64,000 nucleotides of DNA from Marivirga salinae (GTDB lineage: Bacteria > Bacteroidota > Bacteroidia > Cytophagales > Cyclobacteriaceae), in assembly GCF_030503855.1 (NCBI RefSeq), contig NZ_CP129971.1:751501-815500 (forward strand), read 5' to 3'. The notes under the pieces were generated by a model. That model did no database searches. It was not told the DNA's origin and was given only the letters and a program-made list of their open reading frames with translations. Shown here piece by piece: positions 24,019 through 34,894 of this stretch (position 1 is the first letter of the stretch; each line of letters starts with the position of its first letter). Position numbers and translations under genes: made by a program.

Positions 24019-27000
24019 TTGAAGAAAACAGGCAAAATCATATTATATATTCTGGGTGGCATTTTATTGCTATTGGTGACTTTCATCCTTTCGCTTAGGT
24101 TGCCGGTAGTACAGCAGAAAATCACCAATTACGCCACCAAATATGTAAGCGAAAAAACGCAGACCAAATTTGAAATCAAGCGGCTTTATATCACTTTCCT
24201 AGGTGCTGCGCAGATTGAAGGACTGTATGCAGAAGATACCAATCAAGACACTTTAATTTATGCCAATTCCATTTTAGCAGATGTTGCCTGGAAACCACTT
24301 TTAGATGGAAATGTAGATGTGAAAAACCTGGAGCTAAACGGCATCACAGGTAGAGTCCATAATAATTCAGCAGACAGCAGTTATAACTTTCAGTTTATAA
24401 TTGATGCCTTTGCAAATGCTGATTCTACTAGCACTGAAAAAGAAACCGATACTACTTCCTCCACCACTATCAATGTACGCCAAATCCTGTTGGAAAATAT
24501 TGATTTGAGCTTTCAGGATATTAATGTGGAAATGAATACCAATCTAAAGCTAGGAGAACTCGAGCTTTCCTTAAATACCTTTGATTTGGACAGCATGCAT
24601 TTTGATATTGAAGAATTCATCCTGCAAAATGTGAAAGCAAACTATTCTCAAGGTTTAGCATTTCCACCTTCAGAAGAAGACTCTACAGAAAGCACTTTAC
24701 CAAAAATTAATGTCCAAAAACTAAGCTTAAACGAAATTGATTTAAAATACGAAACCTTTTTTGACAGTCTGCAAATGTCTTCGCTTATCAATTTATTGGA
24801 GATCCGAAATGCAAAAGTGGATTTAGCCAAAAATAAAATTGAACTGGATAATTTCGATAATAAAATCAGCCATTTTAGAATGCGATTACCTATAGCTTCT
24901 GATTCCACTCAAGAAGAAGGTGAGGATAATCCTGCTCCTTTTGAATTTCCAGATTATAATATAAAGCTCAACACTTTCAATTTTGATTTGGCAAATTTGG
25001 AAATAAAATCAACGAGTAAAATTAAAGAAACTGAAGGGTTCAATCCTGATGATATGCAGTTTCAGGACATCAAACTCAATTTAAAAAATGCTAAATATAT
25101 AACCGAAGATTTAGGCGTTGAAAATTTAATCTTCTCTGCTAGAGACAGCAAAAATTTTGAATTAAAAGAGTTAAGTGGAGCTATAAATTTTAATGCAACG
25201 TCAGCGGAATTTTACAATTTAAAAGTAGAAACCACTAACTCCATTTTACAAACCGATGCCATCATTGATTTCTCCTCTATAGATTCATTATTTGCCGGGA
25301 GCTTTTATAAATCAAAATTCAGGGTTGACTTAAAACTACCTACAACTCTTAATATAAAAGACGCTTTCTATTTTTCTCCTAAACTAAAAGAAGACAGCAG
25401 TTTATTGGCACTATCAAAACATACTGCTAAACTTTACGGAAAAATCAATGGAAATGACAAGGATATTAATCTTCAACAATTCCGTTTGCTGTATGGAAAT
25501 AAAACTTCAGTGGCCTTAAATGCCAAGCTCAATAACTGGCAAGACGGAGAAAAGCTAATGGCTTCATTTGAAAACTTAGAGCTCAAAAGTAATGTGTCTG
25601 ATTTCCGTTATTTCATGCCGAAGGATTATCCAGAATATTACCCTCACAAAGTTTATTTGTCGGGAAGTGGAAAGTATAATGCAGGAAATATTAAAGCTGA
25701 TTTATCAGCCACCTTGGACGATATTAGCCTAGTAAAAGTAAAAGGAAATTTTAATTCTAATGAGCCGGAAAGCTATCAGGCAAACATTAAATTATCGGAT
25801 TTGGAACTGGCTAAATGGTTACAAGACAGCCTAAGCTTCAATACTGCAGACCTCGACATCGTCATAAATGGTAAAGGTTTACAGCCTGAGAAAATGAACA
25901 CTCAAGCAGCTATCAGCATTAGGAATTTTAGCTATATGGCAAACCCGTTCGATACCATCAATATGTCTGCCTCTTTAGTAAAGAGCCAGCTGGAATTCAG
26001 CACTAATTATTCAGATTCTATTGTGGATTTTAATTTAGATGCGTCTGGAAACATTGATTCCATTCATCAAAAAATTAATCTAAATGCTGATATCAAAATG
26101 CTTGATTTATTAGCGCTTAATATTTCTGATAGTGCCGTTTGGGCTTCTACCAAAGCTATTGTAAACTTTGAAATGGACAGCCTCCATCAATCTTTTCGTG
26201 CAAGGCTGACAGAAACCAATTTTACAAGTCCTAATAAAAGTATCTACTTTACACCTTTAGCTTTACAAGCTTATAATTCCGAAGATAGCGCGAGTGTTAA
26301 ATTGACTTGGGAAAATATCGCTTTCGATCTCAATATGAATCACGCTTTTGATAAACTCGCTTTCGCAGATCTGGAAGCTTCAAAACTTCAGAAAGCTAAA
26401 ATTTTTGAAGTGGATACCACTAATAAACCGATGCGTCTTTCCTTTTCCTTAAAGGCAGAAGAAAGTCATAACTTGTTGAATTTTCTTCCATTAGATATCA
26501 ACTTCAAACCCATTAATGCAAAAGGAAATTACAATAGTTCAGAAGAGATAGTTGATTTCAAACTTAGTGTTCCGCAATTTCAATATCAGGATATCAATTT
26601 GGATAGCTTAAACTTAAGCATCAATAATTCAGAAGAGGAATTTCATGTAAACACCAACTTTCAACGAATTACCTCAGGAAGTTTAAGTATTTACCCTACT
26701 ATTTTAAAAGCAGATATTACTCCAGAACGGGCACTATTTAATTTCTTTGCTGAAGATTCTCAAGCAGATAGTCTTTTCCATGTTGATGCCATTGCAGAAA
26801 GAAGACAAGACTCTTTATTTTGGTCACTTAAGCCCGATAATCTCATCTTAAATGCAAAAGATTGGAACATGCATCCTGAAAACAGAATATACTTTGACAC
26901 GGCTACCCTACAGATTCAAAACATGATTTTTGAGCGAAATATGCAGCTTTTTGAAGTGAAAACTGCATTAGAAAATAACATTACTTCACTTCAGTTGAAT

Positions 27001-28959
27001 TTTGAGAATTTTAGGCTTGAAAACTTCTTTGCCATCATCAATGCAGAAGAAAGCCCCGCCAAGGGAATTATAAAAGGCGGAATAAAACTGGATAACCTTC
27101 AGAATTTAATGGCCTTTTCAGCCTCTTTAAAAATTGACAGTTTAAATATTTTTAATGAAGAAGTGGGAAATTTAAGCCTCAATGCAGAACAGGAATCAGT
27201 GAATCGATATGGATTTAATATCTCTTCTAAGGGAGAAGTAAGCTTTAGAAGTAAAGGTTGGTTTGATAATAATCCTGAAGTACCTGAATTTGATTTTGAG
27301 CTGGATATGGACAGTGTTTCCCTTCCTTTTTTAACGAGTTTTTCTGATGGCTTGATAAAAGAGGCTAGTGGAAATTTGGCAGGCCATTTTAATTTTAGCG
27401 GAAATACAGAAGACTTCGTTTATGACGGTAGGCTTAATTTTCAAGAGGCTTCTCTTTTCTTCCCTTATCTCAATATGACCTATCAATTGCCTGATGAAGT
27501 GATTAATCTAAAGAATGAAGTGATTAAGCTCAATAATTTCACCTTGTTGGATGAACAGAACAGTAAAATGCAATTGAATGGGACGGTCACTACAAAAAAT
27601 TTACTCAACCCTAAATTCGATTTACGACTGACAGCCGAAAATTTTCAATTGTTAAACTCCACTAAAGATGAAAGTGATTTATTCTTCGGTAAGGCATTTT
27701 TCAATGCTGATATTTCATGGAAAGGTAGTCTTGACCAACCAACTGTGCAAGCAAAAGTCGGCTTAAATGAAAAAACTGATTTGACCTATGTTATACCTGA
27801 AACGCGAATTGATGTAGTGGAACAAGAAGGTATTGTCACTTTTACAAAACCTTATGAAGCATCTGATACGATTGCTTCATCTGAAGGTGAATTAAAACGA
27901 AGTGCTGATATTGACGGAATGGAGTTGAATGCGATTATCAATACTGATAAGAATGCTAAATTTAAGGTGATCGTAGATGAAAAAAGAGGTGATTATTTAA
28001 CGGTTTCTGGTGATACTGACTTGAATTTAACTATGAGGAAAAATGGAGCTATCAGCTTGAATGGAAACGTAGAAGTAAACAAAGGGTATTATCAATTAAG
28101 CTTGTATGATTTGGTAAAAAGAAGGTTTGAAATTCAGCAAGGTAGCAGAATTAGTTGGTCAGGAGATCCATATGAAGCTACTTTGGATATAACGGCTTTA
28201 TATAAAACTGAAACCCCAGTGAATACTTTAATGGAAGATCAAATTTCCTCGGCTTCATCTCAGGTACAGACTCAGTACAGGCAAAAATTACCGTTTTATG
28301 TTCAATTGTTCGTGGGTGGAAATTTAAGCAAGCCGGAGATTTCCTTTGGTTTGGATATGCCTGAAGCAAGCCGTGGTGCATTGGGAGGAAATATTTACCA
28401 ACAAGTTCAATCCATTAACACCAATGAAACTAGGCTGAATAAACAAGTATTTTCTTTATTAGTGTTGAATCAATTTTTCCCAAGCGGAAGTAGCAATGGT
28501 GGACCAAATTCTGAAGCTATTGCAAGAAATAGTGCAAGTCAGATTTTAAGTAATCAGTTGAATAAATTGAGCAGCCAATATGTGAAAGGGGTAAATCTAA
28601 ATTTAGACTTAAATTCTTATGAAGATTACCAAAGCGGAACAGCACAGGACAGAACTCAACTAGAGATGAGCTTAAGCAAAAATTTATTTAATGATCGCTT
28701 TAGAGTTGAGGTAGGAAGTCAGGTAGATTTAGAAGGTCAGCAAAGAAGCCAGCAACAAGCCACTGACATCATTGGAAATATTATGGTTGAATATTTACTG
28801 ACTGAAGACGGGCGCTATAAATTGAGGGGGTTCAGAAAAAGTGAATATGAAGGTTTTATAGATGGACAAGTAGTCATTACTGGAGTTTCCATTCAATTCA
28901 GTAAAGAATTTGAGAAGTTCAATGAACTTTGGCAAAAAACAGAGGAGGACGAGGAGTGA
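24019..28959 (+). CDS. tamB: TamB-like translocation/assembly protein
   Basis: A 1646-residue protein with an N-terminal membrane anchor (ILYILGGILLLLVTFILSL), a very long run of beta-strand repeats and a C-terminal TamB/DUF490 domain from about residue 1170 (GDYLTVSGDTDLNLTMRKNG, GYYQLSLYDLVKRRFEI, QVVITGVSIQFSKEFEKF). It likely spans the periplasm as a hydrophobic groove and works with TamA-type barrels to insert outer-membrane proteins or move phospholipids. It starts at TTG 24019 (TTGAAGAAAACAGGC); no in-frame ATG precedes the anchor. Its stop overlaps the start of tamL (GTGA), so they form an operon. Confidence 0.9.
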   Translation: MKKTGKIILYILGGILLLLVTFILSLRLPVVQQKITNYATKYVSEKTQTKFEIKRLYITFLGAAQIEGLYAEDTNQDTLIYANSILADVAWKPLLDGNVDVKNLELNGITGRVHNNSADSSYNFQFIIDAFANADSTSTEKETDTTSSTTINVRQILLENIDLSFQDINVEMNTNLKLGELELSLNTFDLDSMHFDIEEFILQNVKANYSQGLAFPPSEEDSTESTLPKINVQKLSLNEIDLKYETFFDSLQMSSLINLLEIRNAKVDLAKNKIELDNFDNKISHFRMRLPIASDSTQEEGEDNPAPFEFPDYNIKLNTFNFDLANLEIKSTSKIKETEGFNPDDMQFQDIKLNLKNAKYITEDLGVENLIFSARDSKNFELKELSGAINFNATSAEFYNLKVETTNSILQTDAIIDFSSIDSLFAGSFYKSKFRVDLKLPTTLNIKDAFYFSPKLKEDSSLLALSKHTAKLYGKINGNDKDINLQQFRLLYGNKTSVALNAKLNNWQDGEKLMASFENLELKSNVSDFRYFMPKDYPEYYPHKVYLSGSGKYNAGNIKADLSATLDDISLVKVKGNFNSNEPESYQANIKLSDLELAKWLQDSLSFNTADLDIVINGKGLQPEKMNTQAAISIRNFSYMANPFDTINMSASLVKSQLEFSTNYSDSIVDFNLDASGNIDSIHQKINLNADIKMLDLLALNISDSAVWASTKAIVNFEMDSLHQSFRARLTETNFTSPNKSIYFTPLALQAYNSEDSASVKLTWENIAFDLNMNHAFDKLAFADLEASKLQKAKIFEVDTTNKPMRLSFSLKAEESHNLLNFLPLDINFKPINAKGNYNSSEEIVDFKLSVPQFQYQDINLDSLNLSINNSEEEFHVNTNFQRITSGSLSIYPTILKADITPERALFNFFAEDSQADSLFHVDAIAERRQDSLFWSLKPDNLILNAKDWNMHPENRIYFDTATLQIQNMIFERNMQLFEVKTALENNITSLQLNFENFRLENFFAIINAEESPAKGIIKGGIKLDNLQNLMAFSASLKIDSLNIFNEEVGNLSLNAEQESVNRYGFNISSKGEVSFRSKGWFDNNPEVPEFDFELDMDSVSLPFLTSFSDGLIKEASGNLAGHFNFSGNTEDFVYDGRLNFQEASLFFPYLNMTYQLPDEVINLKNEVIKLNNFTLLDEQNSKMQLNGTVTTKNLLNPKFDLRLTAENFQLLNSTKDESDLFFGKAFFNADISWKGSLDQPTVQAKVGLNEKTDLTYVIPETRIDVVEQEGIVTFTKPYEASDTIASSEGELKRSADIDGMELNAIINTDKNAKFKVIVDEKRGDYLTVSGDTDLNLTMRKNGAISLNGNVEVNKGYYQLSLYDLVKRRFEIQQGSRISWSGDPYEATLDITALYKTETPVNTLMEDQISSASSQVQTQYRQKLPFYVQLFVGGNLSKPEISFGLDMPEASRGALGGNIYQQVQSINTNETRLNKQVFSLLVLNQFFPSGSSNGGPNSEAIARNSASQILSNQLNKLSSQYVKGVNLNLDLNSYEDYQSGTAQDRTQLEMSLSKNLFNDRFRVEVGSQVDLEGQQRSQQQATDIIGNIMVEYLLTEDGRYKLRGFRKSEYEGFIDGQVVITGVSIQFSKEFEKFNELWQKTEEDEE

Positions 28960-31265
28960 GAAAAATTTTCCTACATATCGCATTGTTAAGCATTCTGGGG
29001 GTGAGCCTATTTTCCTGCAGAACTACTAAAAATCTTGCAGAAGGTGAAAGATTATATACTGGCGGAGAGCTGAATATAAAAGATGCAGAAAGTTCTAAAT
29101 ATAAAAGAGAATTAATACTTGATTTGGAGGAGGTGAATAAACCCCAGCCCAATAAAAAGATTTTAGGAATGCGCATAGGCTTATGGGCACATCAAAAAGT
29201 TAAAAGTAACAAAGCAGGTTTCTATGCAAAATGGGTAAATAAAAAAATTGGAGAGGCACCGGTTTTATTGGAAAAAGTAAATACAAATAGTGTGAAAAAG
29301 CTGATGAAAAACCGGATGGAAAATTTAGGGTATTTCAACAGTAATACTAAACACGAAGTTATAGAAAATAAGAAAACTGGTTTTATTGAGTATGAAATAA
29401 GCCCTGGCAATCGTCTACATATTGATTCTATATTTTATAACAAAGTAGGAGAGTTTAAAGTGGACAGTCTCATTCAAGATTATTTGGATAATGAAACCCC
29501 AATCAAAAAAGGAGAGCCCTTTTCACTTGAAAAATTAAAAAAGACTAGGGACGACATATCTGACTTCCTTAAAAAAGACGGATACTATTATTTCACATCC
29601 AATAATTTGCTTTTTGAGGCTGATACGCTCAGCACCAAAGAACAAAATCAGGCAATAATGGAGCTAAGAATAAAAGATGATGCCTCAGAGCTAGCACTAG
29701 TACCTTTTGAAATTAAAGAGATTCATGTTTTCCCAAAATATTCACTTGATACTTCTGAAGGGATTAAAAGTGCAGATACTGTTGTTTTAAATGATGTGGA
29801 ATTTATACAATCAGAGATATTTTTTCGACCTGATCGACTTTACCCGTATCTTTTTATACAAGAAGGAGAACATTACAGCCCCGAAAATGAAAGCTATACG
29901 AGTAAAAGATTAAATTCCTTAAAAACCTATCGATTTGTCAACATTCGGTATGTGGAAGATAGTCTTTTGCAAAATAGCAAAGGGCAATTAACGGCAAACA
30001 TTTATTTGTCTCCCTTAAATAAACGCTCTTTTCGTTCTGAACTACAGATGGTAAGTAAGTCTAATAATTTTGTAGGTCCATCTTTAAATTTTGAATATTT
30101 AAATAGGAATTTATTCAAAGGAGGAGAGGCACTAAGGTTGTCAAGTAAGATTGGATACGAAGCTCAGCTCAACAGTGGAGGCGTCTCTACTGGCTTGAAT
30201 AGTATTGAGACAGGAGTTGCAGCCGAATTGATAATCCCAAGAATTGTTACTCCATTTCCGATTAAGGATAAATTTCGTTATTCAATTCCCAAAACCAAAT
30301 TCAAATTATCCTACGATTTGCTAAATCGGTCTCAGTGGTTTAATCTCAATTCCTTTCTAGCAGTATATGGTTTCGAATGGAATCCTAATATTTTTGTTAC
30401 CCACAACCTAAACCCTATTTCCATCAACTATATTAATATCGGAAATGAGAGTGATGCCTTTAAAAAATTAAAAGCTGGAAATCCATTTTTAGCACGAAGT
30501 TTTGAACAACAATTTATTCCTGGCATGTCTTATAGTTTTCAATGGAGTCAGCTAGTGAGAAATATTAAAAGAAATCGATTCTATTTTTCCTTTAATGCTG
30601 AATTTGCAGGAAATGCGTTGGCTTTAGCACAAAATATTGGCGGTGTTTCTGGAGATGATAAAATGTTTTTGGGACAAAGCTATACACAATTTTCTCGCTT
30701 CGATTTTGACCTCAGAAATTATCAAAATATAGGAAAAGAAAGCCGATTGGTGAGTCGTGTTTTTGCCGGTATTGGTTTGCCCTATGGTAATTCAGTAAGT
30801 TTGCCTTATTCCAAACAATATTTTTCTGGCGGTCCCAATTCAGTTCGGGCCTTCCGTATTAGAAGCTTGGGCCCTGGCAATTATCACCCAGAAGATACCA
30901 TAGATGGAACAAGCTTTTTTGATCAAGCGGGAGACATTAAAATAGAAGCCAATTTAGAATATCGTTTTCCAATTATTTCCTTTTTGAAAGGCGCAGTATT
31001 CACAGATGCAGGAAATGTATGGCTCAGGAATAAAGATAGTAGAAACGGTAAATTCACCTCTAACTGGATAAATGAAGTGGCTATAGGCTCTGGTATTGGA
31101 CTAAGAGTAGATATTGAATTTTTTGTAATCCGTTTGGATGTAGCCACTCCACTTCGTAAGCCTACTGATAACGGTTTCCAATGGCAGGATAGTTTTGAAA
31201 TAGGAAACAAAAGTTGGAGACAAGAAAATATCAACTGGAATTTTGGGATAGGGTATCCATTCTAG
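28956..31265 (+). CDS. tamL: TamL: lipidated TamA/BamA-family outer-membrane barrel
   Basis: A 769-residue BamA-superfamily protein. I choose GTG 28956, which overlaps the tamB stop and gives a lipoprotein signal MRKIFLHIALLSILGVSLFSC with Cys21 lipidated. POTRA-like domains fill about 30-400 (INTNSVKKLM region, SLEKLKKTRDDISDFLKKDGYYYF) and the barrel fills the rest, with QYFSGGPNSVRAFRIRSLGP as the conserved family motif and a C-terminal Phe. Bacteroidota use this lipidated variant in place of TamA. It should partner with TamB. TTG 28929 is an alternative start but would bury the signal peptide. Confidence 0.9.
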   Translation: MRKIFLHIALLSILGVSLFSCRTTKNLAEGERLYTGGELNIKDAESSKYKRELILDLEEVNKPQPNKKILGMRIGLWAHQKVKSNKAGFYAKWVNKKIGEAPVLLEKVNTNSVKKLMKNRMENLGYFNSNTKHEVIENKKTGFIEYEISPGNRLHIDSIFYNKVGEFKVDSLIQDYLDNETPIKKGEPFSLEKLKKTRDDISDFLKKDGYYYFTSNNLLFEADTLSTKEQNQAIMELRIKDDASELALVPFEIKEIHVFPKYSLDTSEGIKSADTVVLNDVEFIQSEIFFRPDRLYPYLFIQEGEHYSPENESYTSKRLNSLKTYRFVNIRYVEDSLLQNSKGQLTANIYLSPLNKRSFRSELQMVSKSNNFVGPSLNFEYLNRNLFKGGEALRLSSKIGYEAQLNSGGVSTGLNSIETGVAAELIIPRIVTPFPIKDKFRYSIPKTKFKLSYDLLNRSQWFNLNSFLAVYGFEWNPNIFVTHNLNPISINYINIGNESDAFKKLKAGNPFLARSFEQQFIPGMSYSFQWSQLVRNIKRNRFYFSFNAEFAGNALALAQNIGGVSGDDKMFLGQSYTQFSRFDFDLRNYQNIGKESRLVSRVFAGIGLPYGNSVSLPYSKQYFSGGPNSVRAFRIRSLGPGNYHPEDTIDGTSFFDQAGDIKIEANLEYRFPIISFLKGAVFTDAGNVWLRNKDSRNGKFTSNWINEVAIGSGIGLRVDIEFFVIRLDVATPLRKPTDNGFQWQDSFEIGNKSWRQENINWNFGIGYPF

Positions 31266-31384
31266 GTTGGCAAGTTGGCGAGTTTTCAAGTAGACAGGTT
31301 GAGATACGATTAGGTTCGTACCGCAGTTCAAACTGGAAGCTAGATATATTCACAATAGATATAAGGTTTAAATATATTGTGAGC

Positions 31385-31392
31385 TAACTTTG
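31385..31392 (+). promoter_or_regulatory. Candidate -7 box of the quinone oxidoreductase gene
   Basis: TAACTTTG fits TAnnTTTG and lies 60 nt before the ATG at 31452. No convincing -33 box is seen. Confidence 0.4.
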
Positions 31393-31451
31393 TACTCTAT
31401 ACTCAGCAGATTTACTTAAACCTAATACTTACGACTTAAAACTGAAAAAAC

Positions 31452-32429
31452 ATGCAAGCAATCATAATCAAAAATCCTGGCGGTCCGGAAGTTCTTCAAT
31501 TAGAAGAAAGAGCGCGTCCTAAGATTCAAGCTGGTGAGGTTTTAATAGAAGTGAAAGCTGCCGGCATAAACAGACCGGATGTTTTTCAAAGAATGGGGGG
31601 TTATCCAGCTCCTGAAGGTGCTCCTGATGATATTCCCGGATTGGAAGTGGCAGGAATTATAAAGGAAGTTGGTCAGGAGGTGAAACAATGGAAAGTTGGA
31701 GATAAAGTTTGTGCTTTAGTGGCAGGTGGAGGCTATGCATCAGAAGTTGCGGCTCCTGCAGTACAATGTTTGCCGATTCCCAAAGGATTGAATTTTATAG
31801 AAGCGGCCTCACTTCCTGAAACTTTTTTCACGGTTTGGTCCAATGTTTTTGACAGGGGGAATTTTCAAAAAGGTGAAAACTTTTTGGTGCACGGTGGAAC
31901 ATCAGGCATAGGCGTGACGGCCATTCAAATGGTTAAAAGCATGGGTGGAAAAGTTTTTACTACAGCTGGAACCCAAGAAAAATGTGATTATGCAATTAAA
32001 CTTGGAGCTGATTTAGCCATTAATTATAAAGAGCAAGATTTTGAAGAATATCTCAAAGAAAAAAAGGAAAGTGTAGATGTGATTTTGGATATGGTGGGGG
32101 GAGATTATACTGCGAAAAATATTAACATCTTAAATTCTGAAGGTAGATTGGTGATAATAAATGCCATGAAAAATGCTGAATCCACCATCAATATGAAAAA
32201 GGTGATGGTGAAAAGATTGACCATAACAGGCTCAACTTTAAGAGCTCGCTCCACTGAGTTTAAAGGAGCCATTGCTGAAAATCTCAAAAAGCATATCTGG
32301 CCTAAACTTGAGAAAGGCGAAATCAAACCTGTTGTTTATAAAACATTTCCTTTAGCCGAAGCTTCCAAAGCACATGAGCTTATGGAAAGCAGTGAGCATA
32401 TTGGGAAGATAATTCTTAGTCTTGAATAG
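31452..32429 (+). CDS. NAD(P)H quinone oxidoreductase, PIG3-type MDR family
   Basis: A 325-residue medium-chain dehydrogenase without the zinc ligands. The N-terminal GroES-like domain reads GEVLIEVKAAGINRPDVFQR with MGGYPAPEGAPDDIPGLEVAG, typical of PIG3/QOR-like members. The Rossmann fold has VHGGTSGIGVTAIQM for NADPH binding. These enzymes reduce quinones or enones using NADPH. It stands alone with its own promoter. Substrate is not evident. Confidence 0.88.
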   Translation: MQAIIIKNPGGPEVLQLEERARPKIQAGEVLIEVKAAGINRPDVFQRMGGYPAPEGAPDDIPGLEVAGIIKEVGQEVKQWKVGDKVCALVAGGGYASEVAAPAVQCLPIPKGLNFIEAASLPETFFTVWSNVFDRGNFQKGENFLVHGGTSGIGVTAIQMVKSMGGKVFTTAGTQEKCDYAIKLGADLAINYKEQDFEEYLKEKKESVDVILDMVGGDYTAKNINILNSEGRLVIINAMKNAESTINMKKVMVKRLTITGSTLRARSTEFKGAIAENLKKHIWPKLEKGEIKPVVYKTFPLAEASKAHELMESSEHIGKIILSLE

Positions 32430-32539
32430 CCTTATAGCAATAGCTCGATTTGCATACATCGTTTAATCTTAATCTGGCAGCTTTACATTTTTAAAAGGTT
32501 TATGTAGCTTTTAACTTTAAAGCACGTTACTGCTACAAT

Positions 32540-33448
32540 ATGAAAGAAAGATTTATCACCACTTTTCAGTCCTATTGGGAAAATATCCTTGAGAAAACAC
32601 CTGAAATTACGCTTGGCTTTGTGCTATTGCTATTCTTCATCTTTATTGGTGTATTTATCAGGAGATTGATAGAAAACCGTCTGAAGAAAAAAGTTCAGGA
32701 TAGATTACTGCTTGTTTTTATCGGGAGGGCTGTTTTACTTATATTTTCAATCATAGGAATTGTGGTGTTCCTAAAACAAGTAGGCTTGGGAAGTGCGGCA
32801 GGTGGTTTACTAGCTGGCGCAGGGGTGTCTGCCTTAATTTTAGGTTTTGCTTTCAAAGATCTGGGAGAAAACTTCCTCGCAGGTTTCTTTTTAGCTTTTA
32901 GCAGACCTTTCAAAAGTGGTGATATCATTGAAATAAACTCCTTGCTTGGCAAAGTTAAAGAGATGACACTTCGGAATACGCACATCCGCACTTATGACGG
33001 TCGAGATATTTATATACCGAATGCTTTACTAATAAAAAACCCGCTCACCAATTACACTAAAGACGGGTTAATGCGGCATGATTTTGTAATAGGTATAGAT
33101 TATGGTGAAGATGTGGCAGAAGTCACTAAGTCCATTTTAGAAACCCTAAATGCATTGCCTAATCTTGTACAAAAGGATGATCTTAAGCCCTTTGTTATTA
33201 TCAATGATTTTGGTACAAGCACCATTAACCTCAGAATATTTTTCTGGATCAATACTTTCGATTTTTTAGGTTCCCTCACGGTTTTAAAAAGCTCAGTATT
33301 ACAAACTGTAGTTAAAAAGTTGAAGACAGAGGGGGTTAATTTGCCTGCAGATATTGTTGAGCTAAAAATTTATCAGGATGGTCAGTCAATACCTATCAAT
33401 ATTAAAAACTTATCCTCTGTGGAGGAATTGAAAAGGAAGAAATTATGA
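32540..33448 (+). CDS. Small-conductance mechanosensitive channel (MscS)
   Basis: A 302-residue membrane protein with three transmembrane helices (about 22-42, 60-80, 92-125). The pore helix is GSAAGGLLAGAGVSALILGFAFKDLGENFLAGFFL, with the Gly/Ala pattern of MscS TM3. The beta domain follows (FKSGDIIEINSLLGKVKEMTLRNTHIRTYDGRDIYIPN), then the alpha/beta C-terminal cage. It opens on membrane tension to release solutes after hypo-osmotic shock. Its stop overlaps the start of the DUF2254 gene (ATGA), so the two are coupled. Confidence 0.9.
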   Translation: MKERFITTFQSYWENILEKTPEITLGFVLLLFFIFIGVFIRRLIENRLKKKVQDRLLLVFIGRAVLLIFSIIGIVVFLKQVGLGSAAGGLLAGAGVSALILGFAFKDLGENFLAGFFLAFSRPFKSGDIIEINSLLGKVKEMTLRNTHIRTYDGRDIYIPNALLIKNPLTNYTKDGLMRHDFVIGIDYGEDVAEVTKSILETLNALPNLVQKDDLKPFVIINDFGTSTINLRIFFWINTFDFLGSLTVLKSSVLQTVVKKLKTEGVNLPADIVELKIYQDGQSIPINIKNLSSVEELKRKKL

Positions 33449-34785
33449 AAAAATGGATAGGGAATTTGCAAAAGCTATATCTAAGAGTAATTAGTAGTAT
33501 AGCATTTTATCCAACTTTGCTGTCGATATTATTTCTTGTTCTTTCATTAATTATTATTCAGGTAGAGTACTCAGAATATCTGATGGGGCTGAAAAAGAGT
33601 TTGTCTATTTCTTTAGTGCATAATTCTGACAATGCCAGACTAATTCTTGGAACCATAGTCGGTAGCATCATTTCTTTAATGGTTTTTAGTTTTTCGATGG
33701 TAATGGTAGTCTTGAACAGAGCAACTGCCACTTTATCTCCAAGAGTACTTCCAGGTCTGATTTCCAACCGTTTTCACCAAATGGTTTTGGGAGTGTATTT
33801 GGGCACTATCATTTTTAGTTTATTATTGATTGTTAATATTGATGCTCCTGATAGAGAATTTGAAGTACCTTCTTTGGGAATCCTCATCAGCATGATCTTG
33901 TCATTTATTTGCCTTGGTCTTTTCGTTTATTTTATCCATTCCATTTCTGAAAAAATTCAGGTCGATAATATTTTGAATGATCTTAAGCAGAGTACTTATA
34001 AAACCATCAAGGAATCGGACATTGAGAAAAATGATGATGAGAAGAAAAATTCTTCTGCAGAGCAAAAGCCTAGTTTCGATAATTGGTACAAACAAAAAGC
34101 TTCAAAATCAGGCTTTTTAAAAAGGATCTCATACCAAAGCTTAATGGATTTTTGTATAAAACATGAAGTGAAGGTAAAAATGGAAATTAAAACTGGCACC
34201 TACTTGGTAGAGCATTATCCTTTTGCGCTTACCGACAAAGAATTAGATGACGAGCAAAATGAAGACCTTTTAGCTTGCTTCACACTTTATACAGAAGAAC
34301 ACATAAGTGATCATTTTTCATTTGGTTTTGGACAAATATCAGAAATAGCGGTGAAAGCTTTGAGCCCTGGAATAAACGATCCGGGAACTGCAATAAGAGC
34401 AATTGATTTATTGGCGGAATTATTTATTCAACTGATGTTAATAAAGCAACGAGAATTTATAAAAGATAAGGAGGAGAATGTATGCGTTTACTTAATGCCC
34501 ATTACGTTCGAAGATATTTTGTTTCAAAACTTTACTCCGGTTAGAAATTATGGACAAAACGATGTGCAAGTTATGCTACAGCTTTTAGGAAGTCTAGAGA
34601 AAATGCTCGAAGTTGATAATGAGAAGAAAGTATATTATAAAGAAATCTATGATTTTACCTTTAGCATCATTAATTCTTGTGAAGGTAAATTCGAAAACAA
34701 ACTAGACCGAGAGCAGCTTAATAAAATGATTTATAAAATCAATTTGAAGTTTCCTACTCAGCAGCAATTTAAGCTTTTAGTGTAG
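33445..34785 (+). CDS. DUF2254 family membrane protein
   Basis: A 446-residue protein with four predicted transmembrane helices in the first 165 residues (PTLLSILFLVLSLIIIQV; LGTIVGSIISLMVFSFSMVMVVL; VLGVYLGTIIFSLLLIV; ILISMILSFICLGLFVYFI). The signature RATATLSPRVLPGLISNR is the conserved DUF2254 motif, as is FGFGQISEIAVKALSPGINDPGTA near residue 305. Function of the family is unknown. Translational overlap with mscS suggests a role in membrane tension or ion homeostasis (inference). Confidence 0.88.
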   Translation: MKKWIGNLQKLYLRVISSIAFYPTLLSILFLVLSLIIIQVEYSEYLMGLKKSLSISLVHNSDNARLILGTIVGSIISLMVFSFSMVMVVLNRATATLSPRVLPGLISNRFHQMVLGVYLGTIIFSLLLIVNIDAPDREFEVPSLGILISMILSFICLGLFVYFIHSISEKIQVDNILNDLKQSTYKTIKESDIEKNDDEKKNSSAEQKPSFDNWYKQKASKSGFLKRISYQSLMDFCIKHEVKVKMEIKTGTYLVEHYPFALTDKELDDEQNEDLLACFTLYTEEHISDHFSFGFGQISEIAVKALSPGINDPGTAIRAIDLLAELFIQLMLIKQREFIKDKEENVCVYLMPITFEDILFQNFTPVRNYGQNDVQVMLQLLGSLEKMLEVDNEKKVYYKEIYDFTFSIINSCEGKFENKLDREQLNKMIYKINLKFPTQQQFKLLV

Positions 34786-34872
34786 CATTAGTAGATGGCT
34801 GATTTGCCACCACCCACCAGAGCAGCTCGTCCCCACAAGCAGTTTACAGAATGGCGCTAAGCTTTCCTAGGT

Positions 34873-34894
34873 GCATTTGTGTCTTCACAAATGC
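34873..34894. repeat. Intergenic 9-bp perfect hairpin
   Basis: GCATTTGTG, the loop TCTT and CACAAATGC form a perfect stem. There is no T-run after it. It may be a small dispersed palindrome; only one copy is in this window. The remaining part of 34786-35076 shows no gene. Confidence 0.5.
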